From Herbaspirillum sp. ASV7 (GTDB lineage Bacteria > Pseudomonadota > Gammaproteobacteria > Burkholderiales > Burkholderiaceae_D), in the NCBI RefSeq assembly GCF_016429215.1, contig NZ_JAELUH010000065.1, positions 1 to 32,258 on the forward strand: a DNA stretch of 32,258 nt, read 5' to 3'. Positions 11,520 through 19,445 of the stretch are shown here, piece by piece. Made by a program: the position numbers and the translations under genes. The number at the start of each line of letters is the position of its first letter. Within the stretch, counting starts at the first letter, position 1. A model generated the notes under the pieces. That model saw only the letters and a program-made list of their open reading frames with translations. It did no database searches and was not told the origin of the DNA.

Positions 11520-12639
11520 GCACTTCTCCCAGACTGGTGTCGCCCCGCAAGACCTTGAGCAGGCCGGCGCGGCGCAGGTCGATGACGCCTTCGGTGCGGG
11601 CCTGGCGGGCGATGTCGGCGGTGGCCGCCTGGGCCAGGATCAGCGCCTGCATCGCCGCGCTCACCGGCATGACCTGGTAGATGCCGGTACGGCCGCGATA
11701 GCCGGTGTGGTTGCAGGCGCTGCAGCCCTGCGGCAGGTAGCCGCCGGTGCGCTGGCCGGCCGGGCGCCGGCAGCGGCACAGCTTGCGCACCAGCCGCTGG
11801 GCCACGATCAGGGTCACGGAAGCGGCGATGTTGTAGGCCGGTACGCCCATGTTGAGCAGCCGCGTGAGCGTGGCCGGGGCATCGTTGGTATGCAGCGTGG
11901 AGAGCACCAGATGCCCGGTCTGCGAGGCCTTGACGGCGATATCGGCGGTTTCCAGGTCGCGGATCTCGCCCACCATCAATACATCCGGATCCTGCCGCAG
12001 GAAGGCCCGCAGCGCCGTGGCAAAGTTCAGGCCGCTCCGTTCGTTGATGCCGACCTGGTTGATGCCGGGCAGGTTGATCTCCACCGGATCCTCGGCCGTG
12101 GCGATGTTCACGCCCGGCTGGTTCAGCCGTTGCAGGCAGGCGTAGAGCGAGACCGTCTTGCCCGAGCCGGTCGGCCCGGTCATCAGCACCAGGCCATGGG
12201 GGCGGGCGATGGCTTGCAGCAGGGCCTCCTGCTGGGCCGGCTCGTAGCCCAGCTCGGCAATCGCCAGCGCGGCCTGGCGGGTATCGAGGATGCGCAGCAC
12301 GATCTTCTCGCCGAACTGCGTGGGCAGCGTGGAGACGCGGAAGTCCACACTGCTGGCCGCCAGCGCCAGGCGCATCTTGCCGTCCTGGGGCAGGCGCTTT
12401 TCGGCGATGTCCAGTCGCGCCAGGATCTTGAGCCGCGTGGCCAGCTTGTCCCTGAGGCTCAGGGGCGGCTGCGCCAGCTCGCGCAGGACGCCGTCGATGC
12501 GCAGGCGCACCCGGCAGAAGTGTTCGAAGGGTTCGAAGTGCAGGTCGGACGCGCCCATGCCGACGGCATCGGTGAGCAGCTTGTGCAGCAGACGCACGAC
12601 CGGGACATCGTCGGCGATGGGTGATTCGGGAGCTGGCAT
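11506..12639 (-). CDS. pilB: Short PilB/GspE-type assembly ATPase lacking the N-terminal domain
   Basis: This is the motor ATPase for pilus assembly. The 377-residue product keeps the N2 domain start ([20 protein letters not shown] at 30-37), Walker A GPTGSGKT at 155-162, Asp box TAEDPVE, Walker B LMVGEIRD at 221-228 and the His box STLHTND. Typical PilB proteins have about 560-580 residues; the first roughly 180 (the MshEN-type domain that binds the platform or cyclic di-GMP) are absent. The zinc knuckle is altered: Cys288 and Cys290 (C-x-C, normally C-x-x-C) and Cys306, Cys309, with a short loop. The ATG has GAGG 7 nt upstream, so the short form looks like a genuine start. It may be a compact GspE-like variant or an N-terminally lost PilB. 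Confidence 0.88.
   Translation of the reverse strand: MPAPESPIADDVPVVRLLHKLLTDAVGMGASDLHFEPFEHFCRVRLRIDGVLRELAQPPLSLRDKLATRLKILARLDIAEKRLPQDGKMRLALAASSVDFRVSTLPTQFGEKIVLRILDTRQAALAIAELGYEPAQQEALLQAIARPHGLVLMTGPTGSGKTVSLYACLQRLNQPGVNIATAEDPVEINLPGINQVGINERSGLNFATALRAFLRQDPDVLMVGEIRDLETADIAVKASQTGHLVLSTLHTNDAPATLTRLLNMGVPAYNIAASVTLIVAQRLVRKLCRCRRPAGQRTGGYLPQGCSACNHTGYRGRTGIYQVMPVSAAMQALILAQAATADIARQARTEGVIDLRRAGLLKVLRGDTSLGEVLACT
11526..11530 (-). promoter_or_regulatory. Ribosome binding site that fixes the pilC TTG start
   Basis: GGGAG on the minus strand, inside the last codons of pilB, is 6 nt from the TTG at 11519-11517. No ATG or GTG in this frame lies upstream before the conserved PilC N-terminus. 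Confidence 0.65.
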
Positions 12640-12657
12640 GGCGATCCTCAGGCACGG

Positions 12658-12677
12658 GATCGCCGACGCCGGCGATC
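12658..12677. repeat. Inverted repeat upstream of pilB
   Basis: GATCGCCG-ACGC-CGGCGATC is a perfect 8-bp dyad with a 4-nt loop, about 20 bp before the pilB start. It is not followed by T residues. It could be an operator or a leader hairpin controlling the pil genes. The rest of 12640-12812 holds no gene; a TCGAAGAT-type direct repeat occurs at about 12756-12772. Confidence 0.4.
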
Positions 12678-12812
12678 AGGGAGGGCAAGTCTCCCATGTC
12701 ACCCGCCGCTCAGAAAAGAGCGGCCGCACTTTGCGCACGGCAATGTCGCCGGAATTCGAAGATCTCGAAGATTTCGACGACTCAGAGGTATCCGGGCAGT
12801 CCGCTGCGGCCT

Positions 12813-14117
12813 TCAGTGGTTGCCGTTGCCGGATTCGTGGCTGCTGCCGGCTGGTGCCATCAGCTTGACCATGCGGATGGCCTGGTTCTGCACCTGCACG
12901 ATCTCGATGACGCAGCCGGCGATCTTCACGGCCACGCTGGCCTCGGGGATGTCCTGCAGGTATTCCAGCAGCAGGCCGTTGATGGTCTTGGGGCCGTCCA
13001 GCGGCAACTGCAGGCCCAGGCGCTTGTTGATGTCGCGCAGGGTGGTGCTGCCTTCGAGCAGGCAGCTGCCCTCCTTGTCCCAGCCGAAGCCCTCGCCCGA
13101 GGAGCCCGGCGAGGAGGTGGTGAATTCGCCGATCATTTCCTCGATGATGTCTTCCAGCGTTACCAGGCCCTGTACTTCGCCATATTCATCGACCACCACC
13201 CCCAGGCGTTCATGGTTTTCCTGGAAGTACTGCAACTGGGTGAAGACATCGGTTTCCACCGGCACGTAGTAGGGGGCGGTCAGCAACGCTCGGATATCGT
13301 CGTGGCTGATCTCCTCTTCGCGGCGGAACAGCGATACCGTCTTGCGCACATGCAGGATGCCGACGATGTGGTTGATCTCGCCTTCATAGACCGGCAGCTT
13401 GTTGTGATAGCAGGTGGCCAGCTGGTGCAGGATCTCCTCCACAGGCACGGCCAGGTTCAGCGCCTCGACCTGGGGACGCGGCGTCATGACGTCTTCCACC
13501 GAGATCTTTTCCAGGTCAAACAGGTTCAGCAGGATGCTCTTGTGCTTTTGCGGGATGAAGCTGCCGCCTTCGAGCACGATGGAACGCAACTCTTCCGGCG
13601 AGATGCGCTGCTCGGCCGCGCGCGCCCCGGTCTTGATGCGCAGCAGCTTGAGGACCGCCGAGACGAACAGGTTGACGAACGAGATCAGCGGCGTGGCCAC
13701 CCGCATCAGGGGTTTGAGGATGAAGCCGGTGAAGAGCGAAATGCGTTCAGGATGGGTCGCACCGATCACCTTGGGCACGATCTCGGCAAAGATGATCAGC
13801 AGCGCCGCCACGCAGGCGGTGGCCGCCGTGATCACGCGCTGGTGGTTGCCGAAGGCGGCAATGGCCAGGGCGGTCACCAGGGCGGTGGCCAGGGCATTGA
13901 TGGCGGTATTGGCGATGAGCACCAGCGAGAGCAGCCGGTCAGTGCGGTCCAGCAGCCACAGGATGGTGATGGCAGCACGGTTGCCCTGCTTGGCCAGGTG
14001 GCGCAGGCGATGGCGGTTGGCGGCCATCAGCGCCGTCTCGGTCATGGAAAAGAAGGCCGAGAGCAGGATCAGGATGAGGAGTGCAAGAACTTGCACCCAT
14101 ATGGGTACGGTTTCCAA
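12813..14117 (-). CDS. HlyC/CorC-family membrane protein (DUF21, two CBS domains, CorC_HlyC domain)
   Basis: The 434-residue protein begins with a DUF21 (CNNM-type) membrane domain of about four helices (residues 1-185), then a pair of CBS domains that bind adenine nucleotides (about 205-325), and a C-terminal CorC_HlyC domain (about 345-425). Family members (YfjD, MpfA, CorB) are tied to magnesium or cobalt resistance and cation export; the exact ion here is unknown. The name HlyC/CorC is historical and does not imply a haemolysin. The start is TTG at 14117, which gives the family opening ETVPIWVQV; no ATG in frame precedes it, and the ribosome site is weak. It lies upstream of pilB with 173 bp between. 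Confidence 0.9.
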   Translation of the reverse strand: METVPIWVQVLALLILILLSAFFSMTETALMAANRHRLRHLAKQGNRAAITILWLLDRTDRLLSLVLIANTAINALATALVTALAIAAFGNHQRVITAATACVAALLIIFAEIVPKVIGATHPERISLFTGFILKPLMRVATPLISFVNLFVSAVLKLLRIKTGARAAEQRISPEELRSIVLEGGSFIPQKHKSILLNLFDLEKISVEDVMTPRPQVEALNLAVPVEEILHQLATCYHNKLPVYEGEINHIVGILHVRKTVSLFRREEEISHDDIRALLTAPYYVPVETDVFTQLQYFQENHERLGVVVDEYGEVQGLVTLEDIIEEMIGEFTTSSPGSSGEGFGWDKEGSCLLEGSTTLRDINKRLGLQLPLDGPKTINGLLLEYLQDIPEASVAVKIAGCVIEIVQVQNQAIRMVKLMAPAGSSHESGNGNH

Positions 14118-14270
14118 ACGTTGCCGTCAGGTTGATTGCCCTCATGCAGAGGGAGTCGGCGGGCCTGGATTATTGTGATTGTGGCAATAAAAACAGGGCG
14201 GCCAGCGAGCGGCAAAGTCTAGACGATGGGGCCCTATCCCGCAAGCCGCCAGGGTCTGGGCTGTTGTACG

Positions 14271-15230
14271 TCAGTAACCGCGCTGACGGTCATACAGGTG
14301 GGGTGGCGTCAGGCCCGCCTGCAGGGCCGAGATGGCCACCGCCGCCTGGCGTGCCCGTTCGCGCCGCGAGGGCGTGGCGCCGGCATGGGGCGTGACCAGG
14401 ATGCGCGGATGGCGCCAGACTGCAGCGCCAGGCGGCAGCGGTTCTTCATCGAAGACGTCCAGCACGGCACCGCTGAGCTGGCCCTGGTCCAGGGCGGCCA
14501 GCAGGTCGGGCATGCGGACATGGCTGCCGCGCCCGACATTGATGATGGCTGCACCCCGGGGCAGTTGCCGCATCAGCTCGGCATCGATGAGGTGACGGGT
14601 ATCGTCGGTCTCGGGCAGCAGGCAGATCAGGATGTCGGTGCGCGCCAGGAAGTCGGGCATCTGCGCAGCGCCGGCATAGCAGGCCATGCCTTGCTCGTTG
14701 CGCAGCGAGCGGGCCCAGCCAGCCGTCTCGAAGCCGACCCGGGCATGCATATGCGCTGCCGCCAGCCCCAGTGCCCCCAGGCCCATGACGCCGACACGGG
14801 TCTCGCGGGCAGTGCGCGCGGTGGAAAACTCGGTCCACTCGCAGCGCGCCTGCTGGGCGATGATGCGCGGCATGTCCTTCAACAGCATGAGGCTGCTCAT
14901 GAGGGTGAATTCGGCCATGCGCTGCTGGGTCTCCGGCGTGACCATGCGCACGATGGGCAAGTCCGGCAAGTGCGGGTCGGCCAGGATGTGATCGACCCCG
15001 GCGGCGCTGCTGATGATGGCTTTCAGGTTGGGATAGCCGGCCAGCCGGCCGCCTTCGGGCTGCCAGACCAGCGCATAGTGGACGCGGGCCGGATCGACGT
15101 CGGCGTCTTCCCAGGCCCGTACCTCCAGTTCCAGCTCCGGCGCGAATTCGGCAAAGCTGGCGCGCCACTCGGGCAGGGCGGCGGGACCGCCGGATTTGAC
15201 CAGCAGCACGGGACGAGGGGCAAGGCTCAT
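14271..15230 (-). CDS. D-2-hydroxyacid dehydrogenase, GhrA-like (glyoxylate/hydroxypyruvate reductase type)
   Basis: The 319-residue enzyme has the D-isomer hydroxyacid dehydrogenase layout: a split substrate domain and a Rossmann domain with GLGALG at about residues 147-152. The catalytic set is visible as NVGRGSH (Arg), FDEEPLP (Glu) and TPHAGA (His). The overall pattern fits the GhrA branch, which reduces glyoxylate, hydroxypyruvate or similar 2-oxo acids with NAD(P)H in the cytoplasm. Its ATG overlaps the stop of the IclR-type gene by 4 bp, so both share one transcript divergent from the ABC/dehydrogenase operon. A reasonable inference is that it reduces the oxo-acid produced by that pathway. 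The 153 bp downstream hold no recognised gene. Confidence 0.9.
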   Translation of the reverse strand: MSLAPRPVLLVKSGGPAALPEWRASFAEFAPELELEVRAWEDADVDPARVHYALVWQPEGGRLAGYPNLKAIISSAAGVDHILADPHLPDLPIVRMVTPETQQRMAEFTLMSSLMLLKDMPRIIAQQARCEWTEFSTARTARETRVGVMGLGALGLAAAHMHARVGFETAGWARSLRNEQGMACYAGAAQMPDFLARTDILICLLPETDDTRHLIDAELMRQLPRGAAIINVGRGSHVRMPDLLAALDQGQLSGAVLDVFDEEPLPPGAAVWRHPRILVTPHAGATPSRRERARQAAVAISALQAGLTPPHLYDRQRGY

Positions 15231-16075
15231 TGATGGGACTCCACGGAATTGGCCTGGTGCATGGGCCGGCGCAAGGCCGGGTCGAAGGGATTGATACGGC
15301 GCGACAGCGCCCCGGCTTCCCGTTGCAACATCTGTACCACGGTGGGCAGGCGCTCCTCGGTCAGGCGCGAGGTCAGCGTGCCCACGCTCAAGGCGCCTAC
15401 GATGGCGCCGCCGCAATCGAACAGCGGCACCGCCAGGCCGGCCATGCCATCGAGCAGCCCGGCCTGGCGTGCGGCGTAACCGGTCTCGCGCACGCGCTCG
15501 ATCTCGGTGCGCAGATAGACCTCGTCATAGACGCCGAACTCGCGCAGGCGCGGCACGTTGTAGCGGATCACTTCCTCGCGCTCCTGCTCGGGCAGGAAGG
15601 CGAGGATGGCCAGCGCGCCCTGGCCCACGCCCAGCGCCACGCGGCCGCCGATGTCGCCGGTGAAGGCGCGGATGGGGAAGGGGCCGTCGACCCGGTCCAC
15701 GCACACCGCATCGAAGCGCGAACGCACCAGCAGGAACACCGTATCACCGAGGCTACCGCACAGGCGCAGCAGCGCCGGGCGGCACAGGCTGCGCAGGTCG
15801 GAGGCATTGCCGGCGCGCGCGGCCAGGGCGAACAGGTCCATGCCCAGGCGATAGAGCTTGCTGCGTTCGTCCTGTTCCACCACGGCCTCGGCCACCAGCG
15901 ACTGCAGCAGGCGATGGGTGGTGCCCTGGGTCAGGCCGACGCTCTTGGCGACCTGGGTCACGCGCATGCCTTGTGGCGGTGCATCGGCCAGGGCGCGCAA
16001 CACCGCAAAGGTGCGCTGGATGCCGTTGACCGGAAGGGTGGCGGAGGTCGTGGCGTCGTCGTTGTGCTCGCTCAT
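15227..16075 (-). CDS. IclR-family transcriptional regulator
   Basis: The protein has an N-terminal winged helix-turn-helix (GIQRTFAVLRALA through TTHRLLQSLVAE, about residues 18-75) and a C-terminal IclR effector domain with the DGMAGLAVPLFDCGG and IVGALSV motifs. IclR proteins are usually local regulators whose ligand is a small acid or aromatic compound from the pathway they control. It overlaps the hydroxyacid dehydrogenase gene downstream and is divergent from the ABC operon, so that operon is the probable target. Start: ATG at 16075 (282 residues) or ATG at 16132 (301 residues). The predicted promoter places the RNA start only a few bases before 16132, which favours 16075; neither has a good ribosome site. 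Confidence 0.92.
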   Translation of the reverse strand: MSEHNDDATTSATLPVNGIQRTFAVLRALADAPPQGMRVTQVAKSVGLTQGTTHRLLQSLVAEAVVEQDERSKLYRLGMDLFALAARAGNASDLRSLCRPALLRLCGSLGDTVFLLVRSRFDAVCVDRVDGPFPIRAFTGDIGGRVALGVGQGALAILAFLPEQEREEVIRYNVPRLREFGVYDEVYLRTEIERVRETGYAARQAGLLDGMAGLAVPLFDCGGAIVGALSVGTLTSRLTEERLPTVVQMLQREAGALSRRINPFDPALRRPMHQANSVESHQ

Positions 16076-16143
16076 GGGGGACTTAGTCTGCTGGATGGAA
16101 TCGGGCAGCGATTGGCCCCGATTGAATTTCATTGAGTGGAATA

Positions 16144-16172
16144 AATTTAAAAAAATTCCCGACTGTCGAAAT
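16144..16172 (-). promoter_or_regulatory. Sigma-70-like promoter for the IclR gene
   Basis: On the minus strand TTCGAC (16172-16167) and TAAATT (16149-16144) are separated by about 17 bp. The -35 part overlaps an imperfect inverted repeat at 16163-16179, which would fit autoregulation. Confidence 0.5.
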
Positions 16173-16179
16173 ACGATAG
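16163..16179. promoter_or_regulatory. Candidate IclR operator between the divergent transcripts
   Basis: CTGTCG-AAATA-CGATAG is an inverted repeat with 5 of 6 paired positions per arm. It overlaps the -35 region of the regulator promoter and lies just upstream of the sigma-54-like promoter, a position suited to control of both directions. IclR sites are typically short imperfect dyads; this one is a candidate only. Confidence 0.4.
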
Positions 16180-16184
16180 CAGAA

Positions 16185-16201
16185 TTGGCACTGAAATTGC
16201 A
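16185..16201 (+). promoter_or_regulatory. Sigma-54 (RpoN) type -24/-12 promoter for the ABC/dehydrogenase operon
   Basis: TTGGCACTGAAATTGCA matches the RpoN consensus TGGCAC-N5-TTGCW exactly at the key positions, with GG at 16187-16188 (-24) and GC at 16199-16200 (-12). Predicted RNA start is near 16212, giving a leader of about 128 nt before the ATPase gene. No sigma-70 -10 hexamer at proper spacing competes with it. An AT-rich stretch upstream (16139-16158) could favour bending by IHF, but no IHF site was called. The activator that would be required is not in the window. Confidence 0.65.
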
Positions 16202-16229
16202 TCAATAACGAAACAGGAGACACGCATAT

Positions 16230-16248
16230 CACATCAGTCCTTGATGTG
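16230..16248 (+). repeat. Inverted repeat in the predicted operon leader
   Basis: CACATCA-GTCCT-TGATGTG is a perfect 7-bp dyad about 18-36 nt after the predicted sigma-54 start point. It could be a repressor site that blocks transcription or a small RNA hairpin. It is not followed by T residues, so it is not a terminator. Confidence 0.45.
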
Positions 16249-16339
16249 GATGCGCCCAACATGAATGCATCGGTATGCCAGCCGGCTGACAAGCCTGCCA
16301 GCGGTGTCGGCGTCCGAGCCTTGCGACGAGGAGCTTGCA

Positions 16340-17431
16340 ATGTCATTTCTCACGCTGACCAATGTCAGTAAGTTCTATGGCGATACCCAGGCGGTATCGG
16401 GCTTCAACCTGACGGTGGAGAAGGGCGAATTCATTTCGCTGCTGGGCCCCTCGGGCTGCGGCAAGACCACCACCCTGCAGATGATCGCGGGCTTCGAGAA
16501 CGTCAGTGGCGGGCGCATCGAACTCGATGGCCGCGACATCACCCACGCCAAGCCCAATACGCGTGGCCTGGGCATCGTGTTCCAGACCTATGCGCTGTTC
16601 CCGCACATGACGGTGGAGCAGAACGTGGCCTTCGGCCTGGAGATGCGCAAGTGCGCAGCTTCCGAGAAGCGTGACCGCGTGGCCCAGGCCCTGGCCCTGG
16701 TGCACCTGGAAAAGCACGGCGCCCGCTATCCGCGCGAGCTCTCCGGCGGCCAGCGCCAGCGCGTGGCCCTGGCGCGTGCACTGGTGATCGCCCCGCCGGT
16801 GCTGCTGCTGGACGAGCCGCTGTCGAACCTGGACGCCAAGCTGCGCGAGGAAATGCAATTCGAGCTGCGCGACATCCAGCGCAAGGTCGGTACCACCACC
16901 ATCATGGTTACCCATGACCAGAGCGAGGCCATGTCCATCAGTGACCGCGTGGTAGTGATGGAAGCCGGCCATATCACCCAGGTCGGTCGTCCCCTGAGCG
17001 TGTATGAGCATCCGGCCAATCGTTTCATCTCCACCTTCGTGGGCAAGGCCAACCTGCTCGAAGGCGAGGTGGTGGGCGCTGCCGGCGAGCGTGCCGATAT
17101 CACCGTGGGCGGCATGATGCTCTCGTTGGAAAGCAGCGATGCCGGCCTGCGCGGCGGCGCGCGCGTGGTGCTGGGTCTGCGTCCGGAAAAGATCCACTGT
17201 ACCGCGCCTGGCGCCGGACGTTGCCATGGTGAGGTGGTGCGCCGCTTCTTCCTGGGCAGCCAATGGATGTATGAAGTCGCCACCCCGCTGGGCCTGCTCT
17301 CGGTGCTGGCCCCCAATGACGGCGCCGATGCGCTGGAGCAGGGCGCCGCCATCGGCCTGGCCTGGAGCGACTACAACCTGCGCCTGGTGTCCACAGCCCG
17401 CAGCGACGAACCGGTACAGGTGCCGGCATGA
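16340..17431 (+). CDS. ABC importer ATPase, PotA-like
   Basis: The 363-residue protein powers an importer. Walker A GPSGCGKT is at 36-43, the Q-loop glutamine at 82, the signature LSGGQ at 134-138, Walker B VLLLDEP at 154-160 and the switch histidine at 192. A C-terminal TOBE-like domain (about 280-350) matches the spermidine/putrescine, iron and opine-type importer class. The start at 16340 is set by GAGGAG with a 6-nt spacer; an in-frame ATG at 16265 would add an unlikely tail. It is the first gene after the predicted RpoN promoter and overlaps the first permease gene by 4 bp (ATGA). Confidence 0.96.
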   Translation: MSFLTLTNVSKFYGDTQAVSGFNLTVEKGEFISLLGPSGCGKTTTLQMIAGFENVSGGRIELDGRDITHAKPNTRGLGIVFQTYALFPHMTVEQNVAFGLEMRKCAASEKRDRVAQALALVHLEKHGARYPRELSGGQRQRVALARALVIAPPVLLLDEPLSNLDAKLREEMQFELRDIQRKVGTTTIMVTHDQSEAMSISDRVVVMEAGHITQVGRPLSVYEHPANRFISTFVGKANLLEGEVVGAAGERADITVGGMMLSLESSDAGLRGGARVVLGLRPEKIHCTAPGAGRCHGEVVRRFFLGSQWMYEVATPLGLLSVLAPNDGADALEQGAAIGLAWSDYNLRLVSTARSDEPVQVPA

Positions 17432-18345
17432 GCGCGGCCGGCACTTCTCCCGCTGTCGCAGCGGTGGTCGCCGCACCGCGTACTGCCCAGCCTGGCGGGC
17501 AGCGCAGCCTGCCCTGGCTGATGTCGGCGCCGGCCATCCTGTTGTGCACGGTGATGCTGCTGGTGCCGCTGGTACTCACGCTGGTGCTGTCCTTCAACGC
17601 CTATGACGCCGAGACCGGACCCAAGGCCGGCACCTTCACGCTGGAGCACTACCAGTCGGTGCTCACCGACCCCTACTACTACGCCATCTTCTGGCGCACA
17701 CTGTGGATCTCGGGCCTGGTCACGCTGATCTGCATCGTCGTCGGTGCGCCCGAAGCCTACATCCTCAACCGCATGCGCAAGCCCTGGCGTTCCATGATGC
17801 TGCTGGTGGTGCTAGCGCCGCTGATGATCTCGGTGGTGGTGCGCGCCTTCGGCTGGAGCATGCTGCTGGGGCCGGAAGGGCTCATCAACGGCACTCTGGT
17901 GGCGCTGGGCTGGGGCCGTGTCAAGCTGCTCTATACCGAGACGGCGATCGTGATCGCCCTGGTCCACGTGATGCTGCCCTTCATGGTGATCCCGGTCTGG
18001 ACCTCGCTGCAGAAACTCGACCCGGGCGTGGCCAATGCCGCGCTGTCGCTGGGGGCCGCGCCCATGACGGTGCTGCGCCGTATCGTGCTGCCGCAGATCA
18101 TGCCGGGCATCCTCTCAGGCAGCCTGATCGTCTTCGGTCTCTCGGCCAGCTCCTTTGCCATTCCGGGCCTGTTGGGCGGACGCCGCCTGAAGATGATGGC
18201 CACCGTCATTTACGACGAATACCTGCATGAACTGAACTGGCCGCTGGGCGCGGCTATCGCCCTGCTGCTGCTGGTGGCCAACCTGGTCATCATGCTCGGC
18301 TGGAACCGCATGATCGAACGTCGCTACAAGAAAGCGCTGGGCTGA
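17428..18345 (+). CDS. ABC importer permease, PotB-like
   Basis: The 305-residue membrane protein has about six helices, beginning with a long one at residues 30-53 after a soluble N-terminal tail. The cytoplasmic coupling loop that docks on the ATPase is present as AALSLGAAPMTVLRR followed by IVLPQIMPGI (about residues 205-230). This is the PotB class of permease found with polyamine, amino-acid derivative and opine importers. The start overlaps the ATPase stop as ATGA; the second permease follows after 3 bp. Confidence 0.95.
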   Translation: MSAAGTSPAVAAVVAAPRTAQPGGQRSLPWLMSAPAILLCTVMLLVPLVLTLVLSFNAYDAETGPKAGTFTLEHYQSVLTDPYYYAIFWRTLWISGLVTLICIVVGAPEAYILNRMRKPWRSMMLLVVLAPLMISVVVRAFGWSMLLGPEGLINGTLVALGWGRVKLLYTETAIVIALVHVMLPFMVIPVWTSLQKLDPGVANAALSLGAAPMTVLRRIVLPQIMPGILSGSLIVFGLSASSFAIPGLLGGRRLKMMATVIYDEYLHELNWPLGAAIALLLLVANLVIMLGWNRMIERRYKKALG

Positions 18346-18348
18346 ACC

Positions 18349-19143
18349 ATGAACAAGAACGGACCGATTGCATTGCTGTTCAACGCGCTGGTGATCCTCT
18401 TCACGCTGGCGCCCATCCTGGTGGTCTGCGTGATCGCCTTCACGCCCGAGAACACCCTGACCATGAACGGGCCGGAGCTGTCGCTGCGCTGGTTCAAGGC
18501 GGTGTTCGAGTATCCGGACTTCGTCAGCTCCTTCTGGAACAGCCTCTGGCTGGCGCTGGCGGCGGCCACCATCTCGACCGTGCTGGCCATTCCGGCGGCC
18601 ATGGCGCTGGTGCGCTACCCGCATCGCTGGTCGGGCGCGTTGCAGGGCCTGTTCCTGTCGCCGCTGATCATCCCGCATCTGGTGCTGGGCGTGGCCCTGC
18701 TGCGCCTGTTCTCGGTGGTGGGTGGGGCCGGCAGCTTCGGCTGGCTGGTGCTGGCGCACTCGCTGGTGGTGACGCCTTACACCATGCGCCTGATCATGGC
18801 CGCGCTGGTGGGCTTCGACCGCAGCGCCGAGCATGCGGCGCTGTCGCTGGGCGCCTCGCGCAGCACGGTATTTCTGCGCATCACCTTGCCGATGATCCTG
18901 CCGGGCATCACCGGTGGCTGGCTGCTGGCCTTCATCAACAGCTTCGATGAAGTCACCATGTCCATCTTCGTGACCTCGCCCTCGACGGTGACCCTGCCGG
19001 TGCGCATGTACATGTACGCCACCGAATCCATCGATCCGATGATGGCGGCGGTGTCGGCGCTGATGGTGGCCATCACGGCCGTGGCGATGATCATCCTGGA
19101 CCGGGTCTATGGCCTGGACCGCGTCCTGGTGGGGCGCGCATGA
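18349..19143 (+). CDS. ABC importer permease, PotC-like
   Basis: The 264-residue protein is the second half of the membrane channel, with about six helices and the coupling loop AALSLGASRSTVFLR followed by ITLPMILPGI (about residues 162-187). The SFDEVTMSIF segment after it is typical of PotC-type permeases. It starts 3 bp after the first permease and overlaps the small iron-sulfur gene by 4 bp (ATGA), which ties transport and oxidation into one translation-coupled unit. Confidence 0.95.
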   Translation: MNKNGPIALLFNALVILFTLAPILVVCVIAFTPENTLTMNGPELSLRWFKAVFEYPDFVSSFWNSLWLALAAATISTVLAIPAAMALVRYPHRWSGALQGLFLSPLIIPHLVLGVALLRLFSVVGGAGSFGWLVLAHSLVVTPYTMRLIMAALVGFDRSAEHAALSLGASRSTVFLRITLPMILPGITGGWLLAFINSFDEVTMSIFVTSPSTVTLPVRMYMYATESIDPMMAAVSALMVAITAVAMIILDRVYGLDRVLVGRA

Positions 19144-19445
19144 GTCAGTCATTGCAACCGCAACTGGTACGCCTGGCCGAGCATGAACGCGCCACGGTGG
19201 CCTTCACCCTCGATGGACGCGCGGTCACGGCGCTGGAAGGCGATACGGTGCTCACCGCCGTGCTGACCAACGCCGGCAGCCTGCGCCGCAACGAATTCAG
19301 CGGCCAGCCGCGTGCCGGCTTCTGCATGATGGGCGCCTGCCAGGATTGCTGGATCGCCACCGCAGACGGCGAGCGCCTGCGCGCCTGCTCCACCTTCATC
19401 CGCGCCGGCATGCATTTGCTCAGCGGCAGCGGGGAGGGCGCATGA
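19140..19445 (+). CDS. Small [2Fe-2S] subunit of an opine oxidase / HcnA-type dehydrogenase
   Basis: The 101-residue protein is a ferredoxin-like subunit with cysteines at 62, 67, 70 and 83 (C-x4-C-x2-C-x12-C), the pattern for one [2Fe-2S] cluster in HcnA and the small subunits of opine and D-hydroxyproline dehydrogenases. It should pass electrons from the flavin subunits to the respiratory chain. It sits between the permease and the first flavoprotein with 4-bp overlaps on both sides. The substrate cannot be derived from this subunit. Confidence 0.92.
   Translation: MSQSLQPQLVRLAEHERATVAFTLDGRAVTALEGDTVLTAVLTNAGSLRRNEFSGQPRAGFCMMGACQDCWIATADGERLRACSTFIRAGMHLLSGSGEGA

Noticed and set aside
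10224..12624. Long plus-strand frames (444 and 504 codons) opposite the pil genes
   Set aside because: Composition and overlap with conserved pilB and pilC show they are antisense shadows.
10979..12697. 572-codon minus-strand frame across pilB and pilC
   Set aside because: It is out of frame with both genes, rich in Arg, Pro, Ala and Gly as expected for a shadow, and the two real genes show full motifs.
11506..12812. pilB as a frameshifted gene with its N-terminal part in another frame upstream
   Set aside because: Upstream frames in the 173-bp gap show no PilB N-terminal similarity, and the short gene has its own ribosome site.
15961..16160. NtrC-type enhancer site upstream of the RpoN promoter
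   Set aside because: Looked for GCAC-N-GTGC type dyads in the iclR 5' part and the gap; none convincing was seen.
16201..16234. Possible start near ATA after AGGAG at 16215-16219
   Set aside because: No ATG, GTG or TTG lies at proper distance; the ATPase has its own better ribosome site at 16328-16333.
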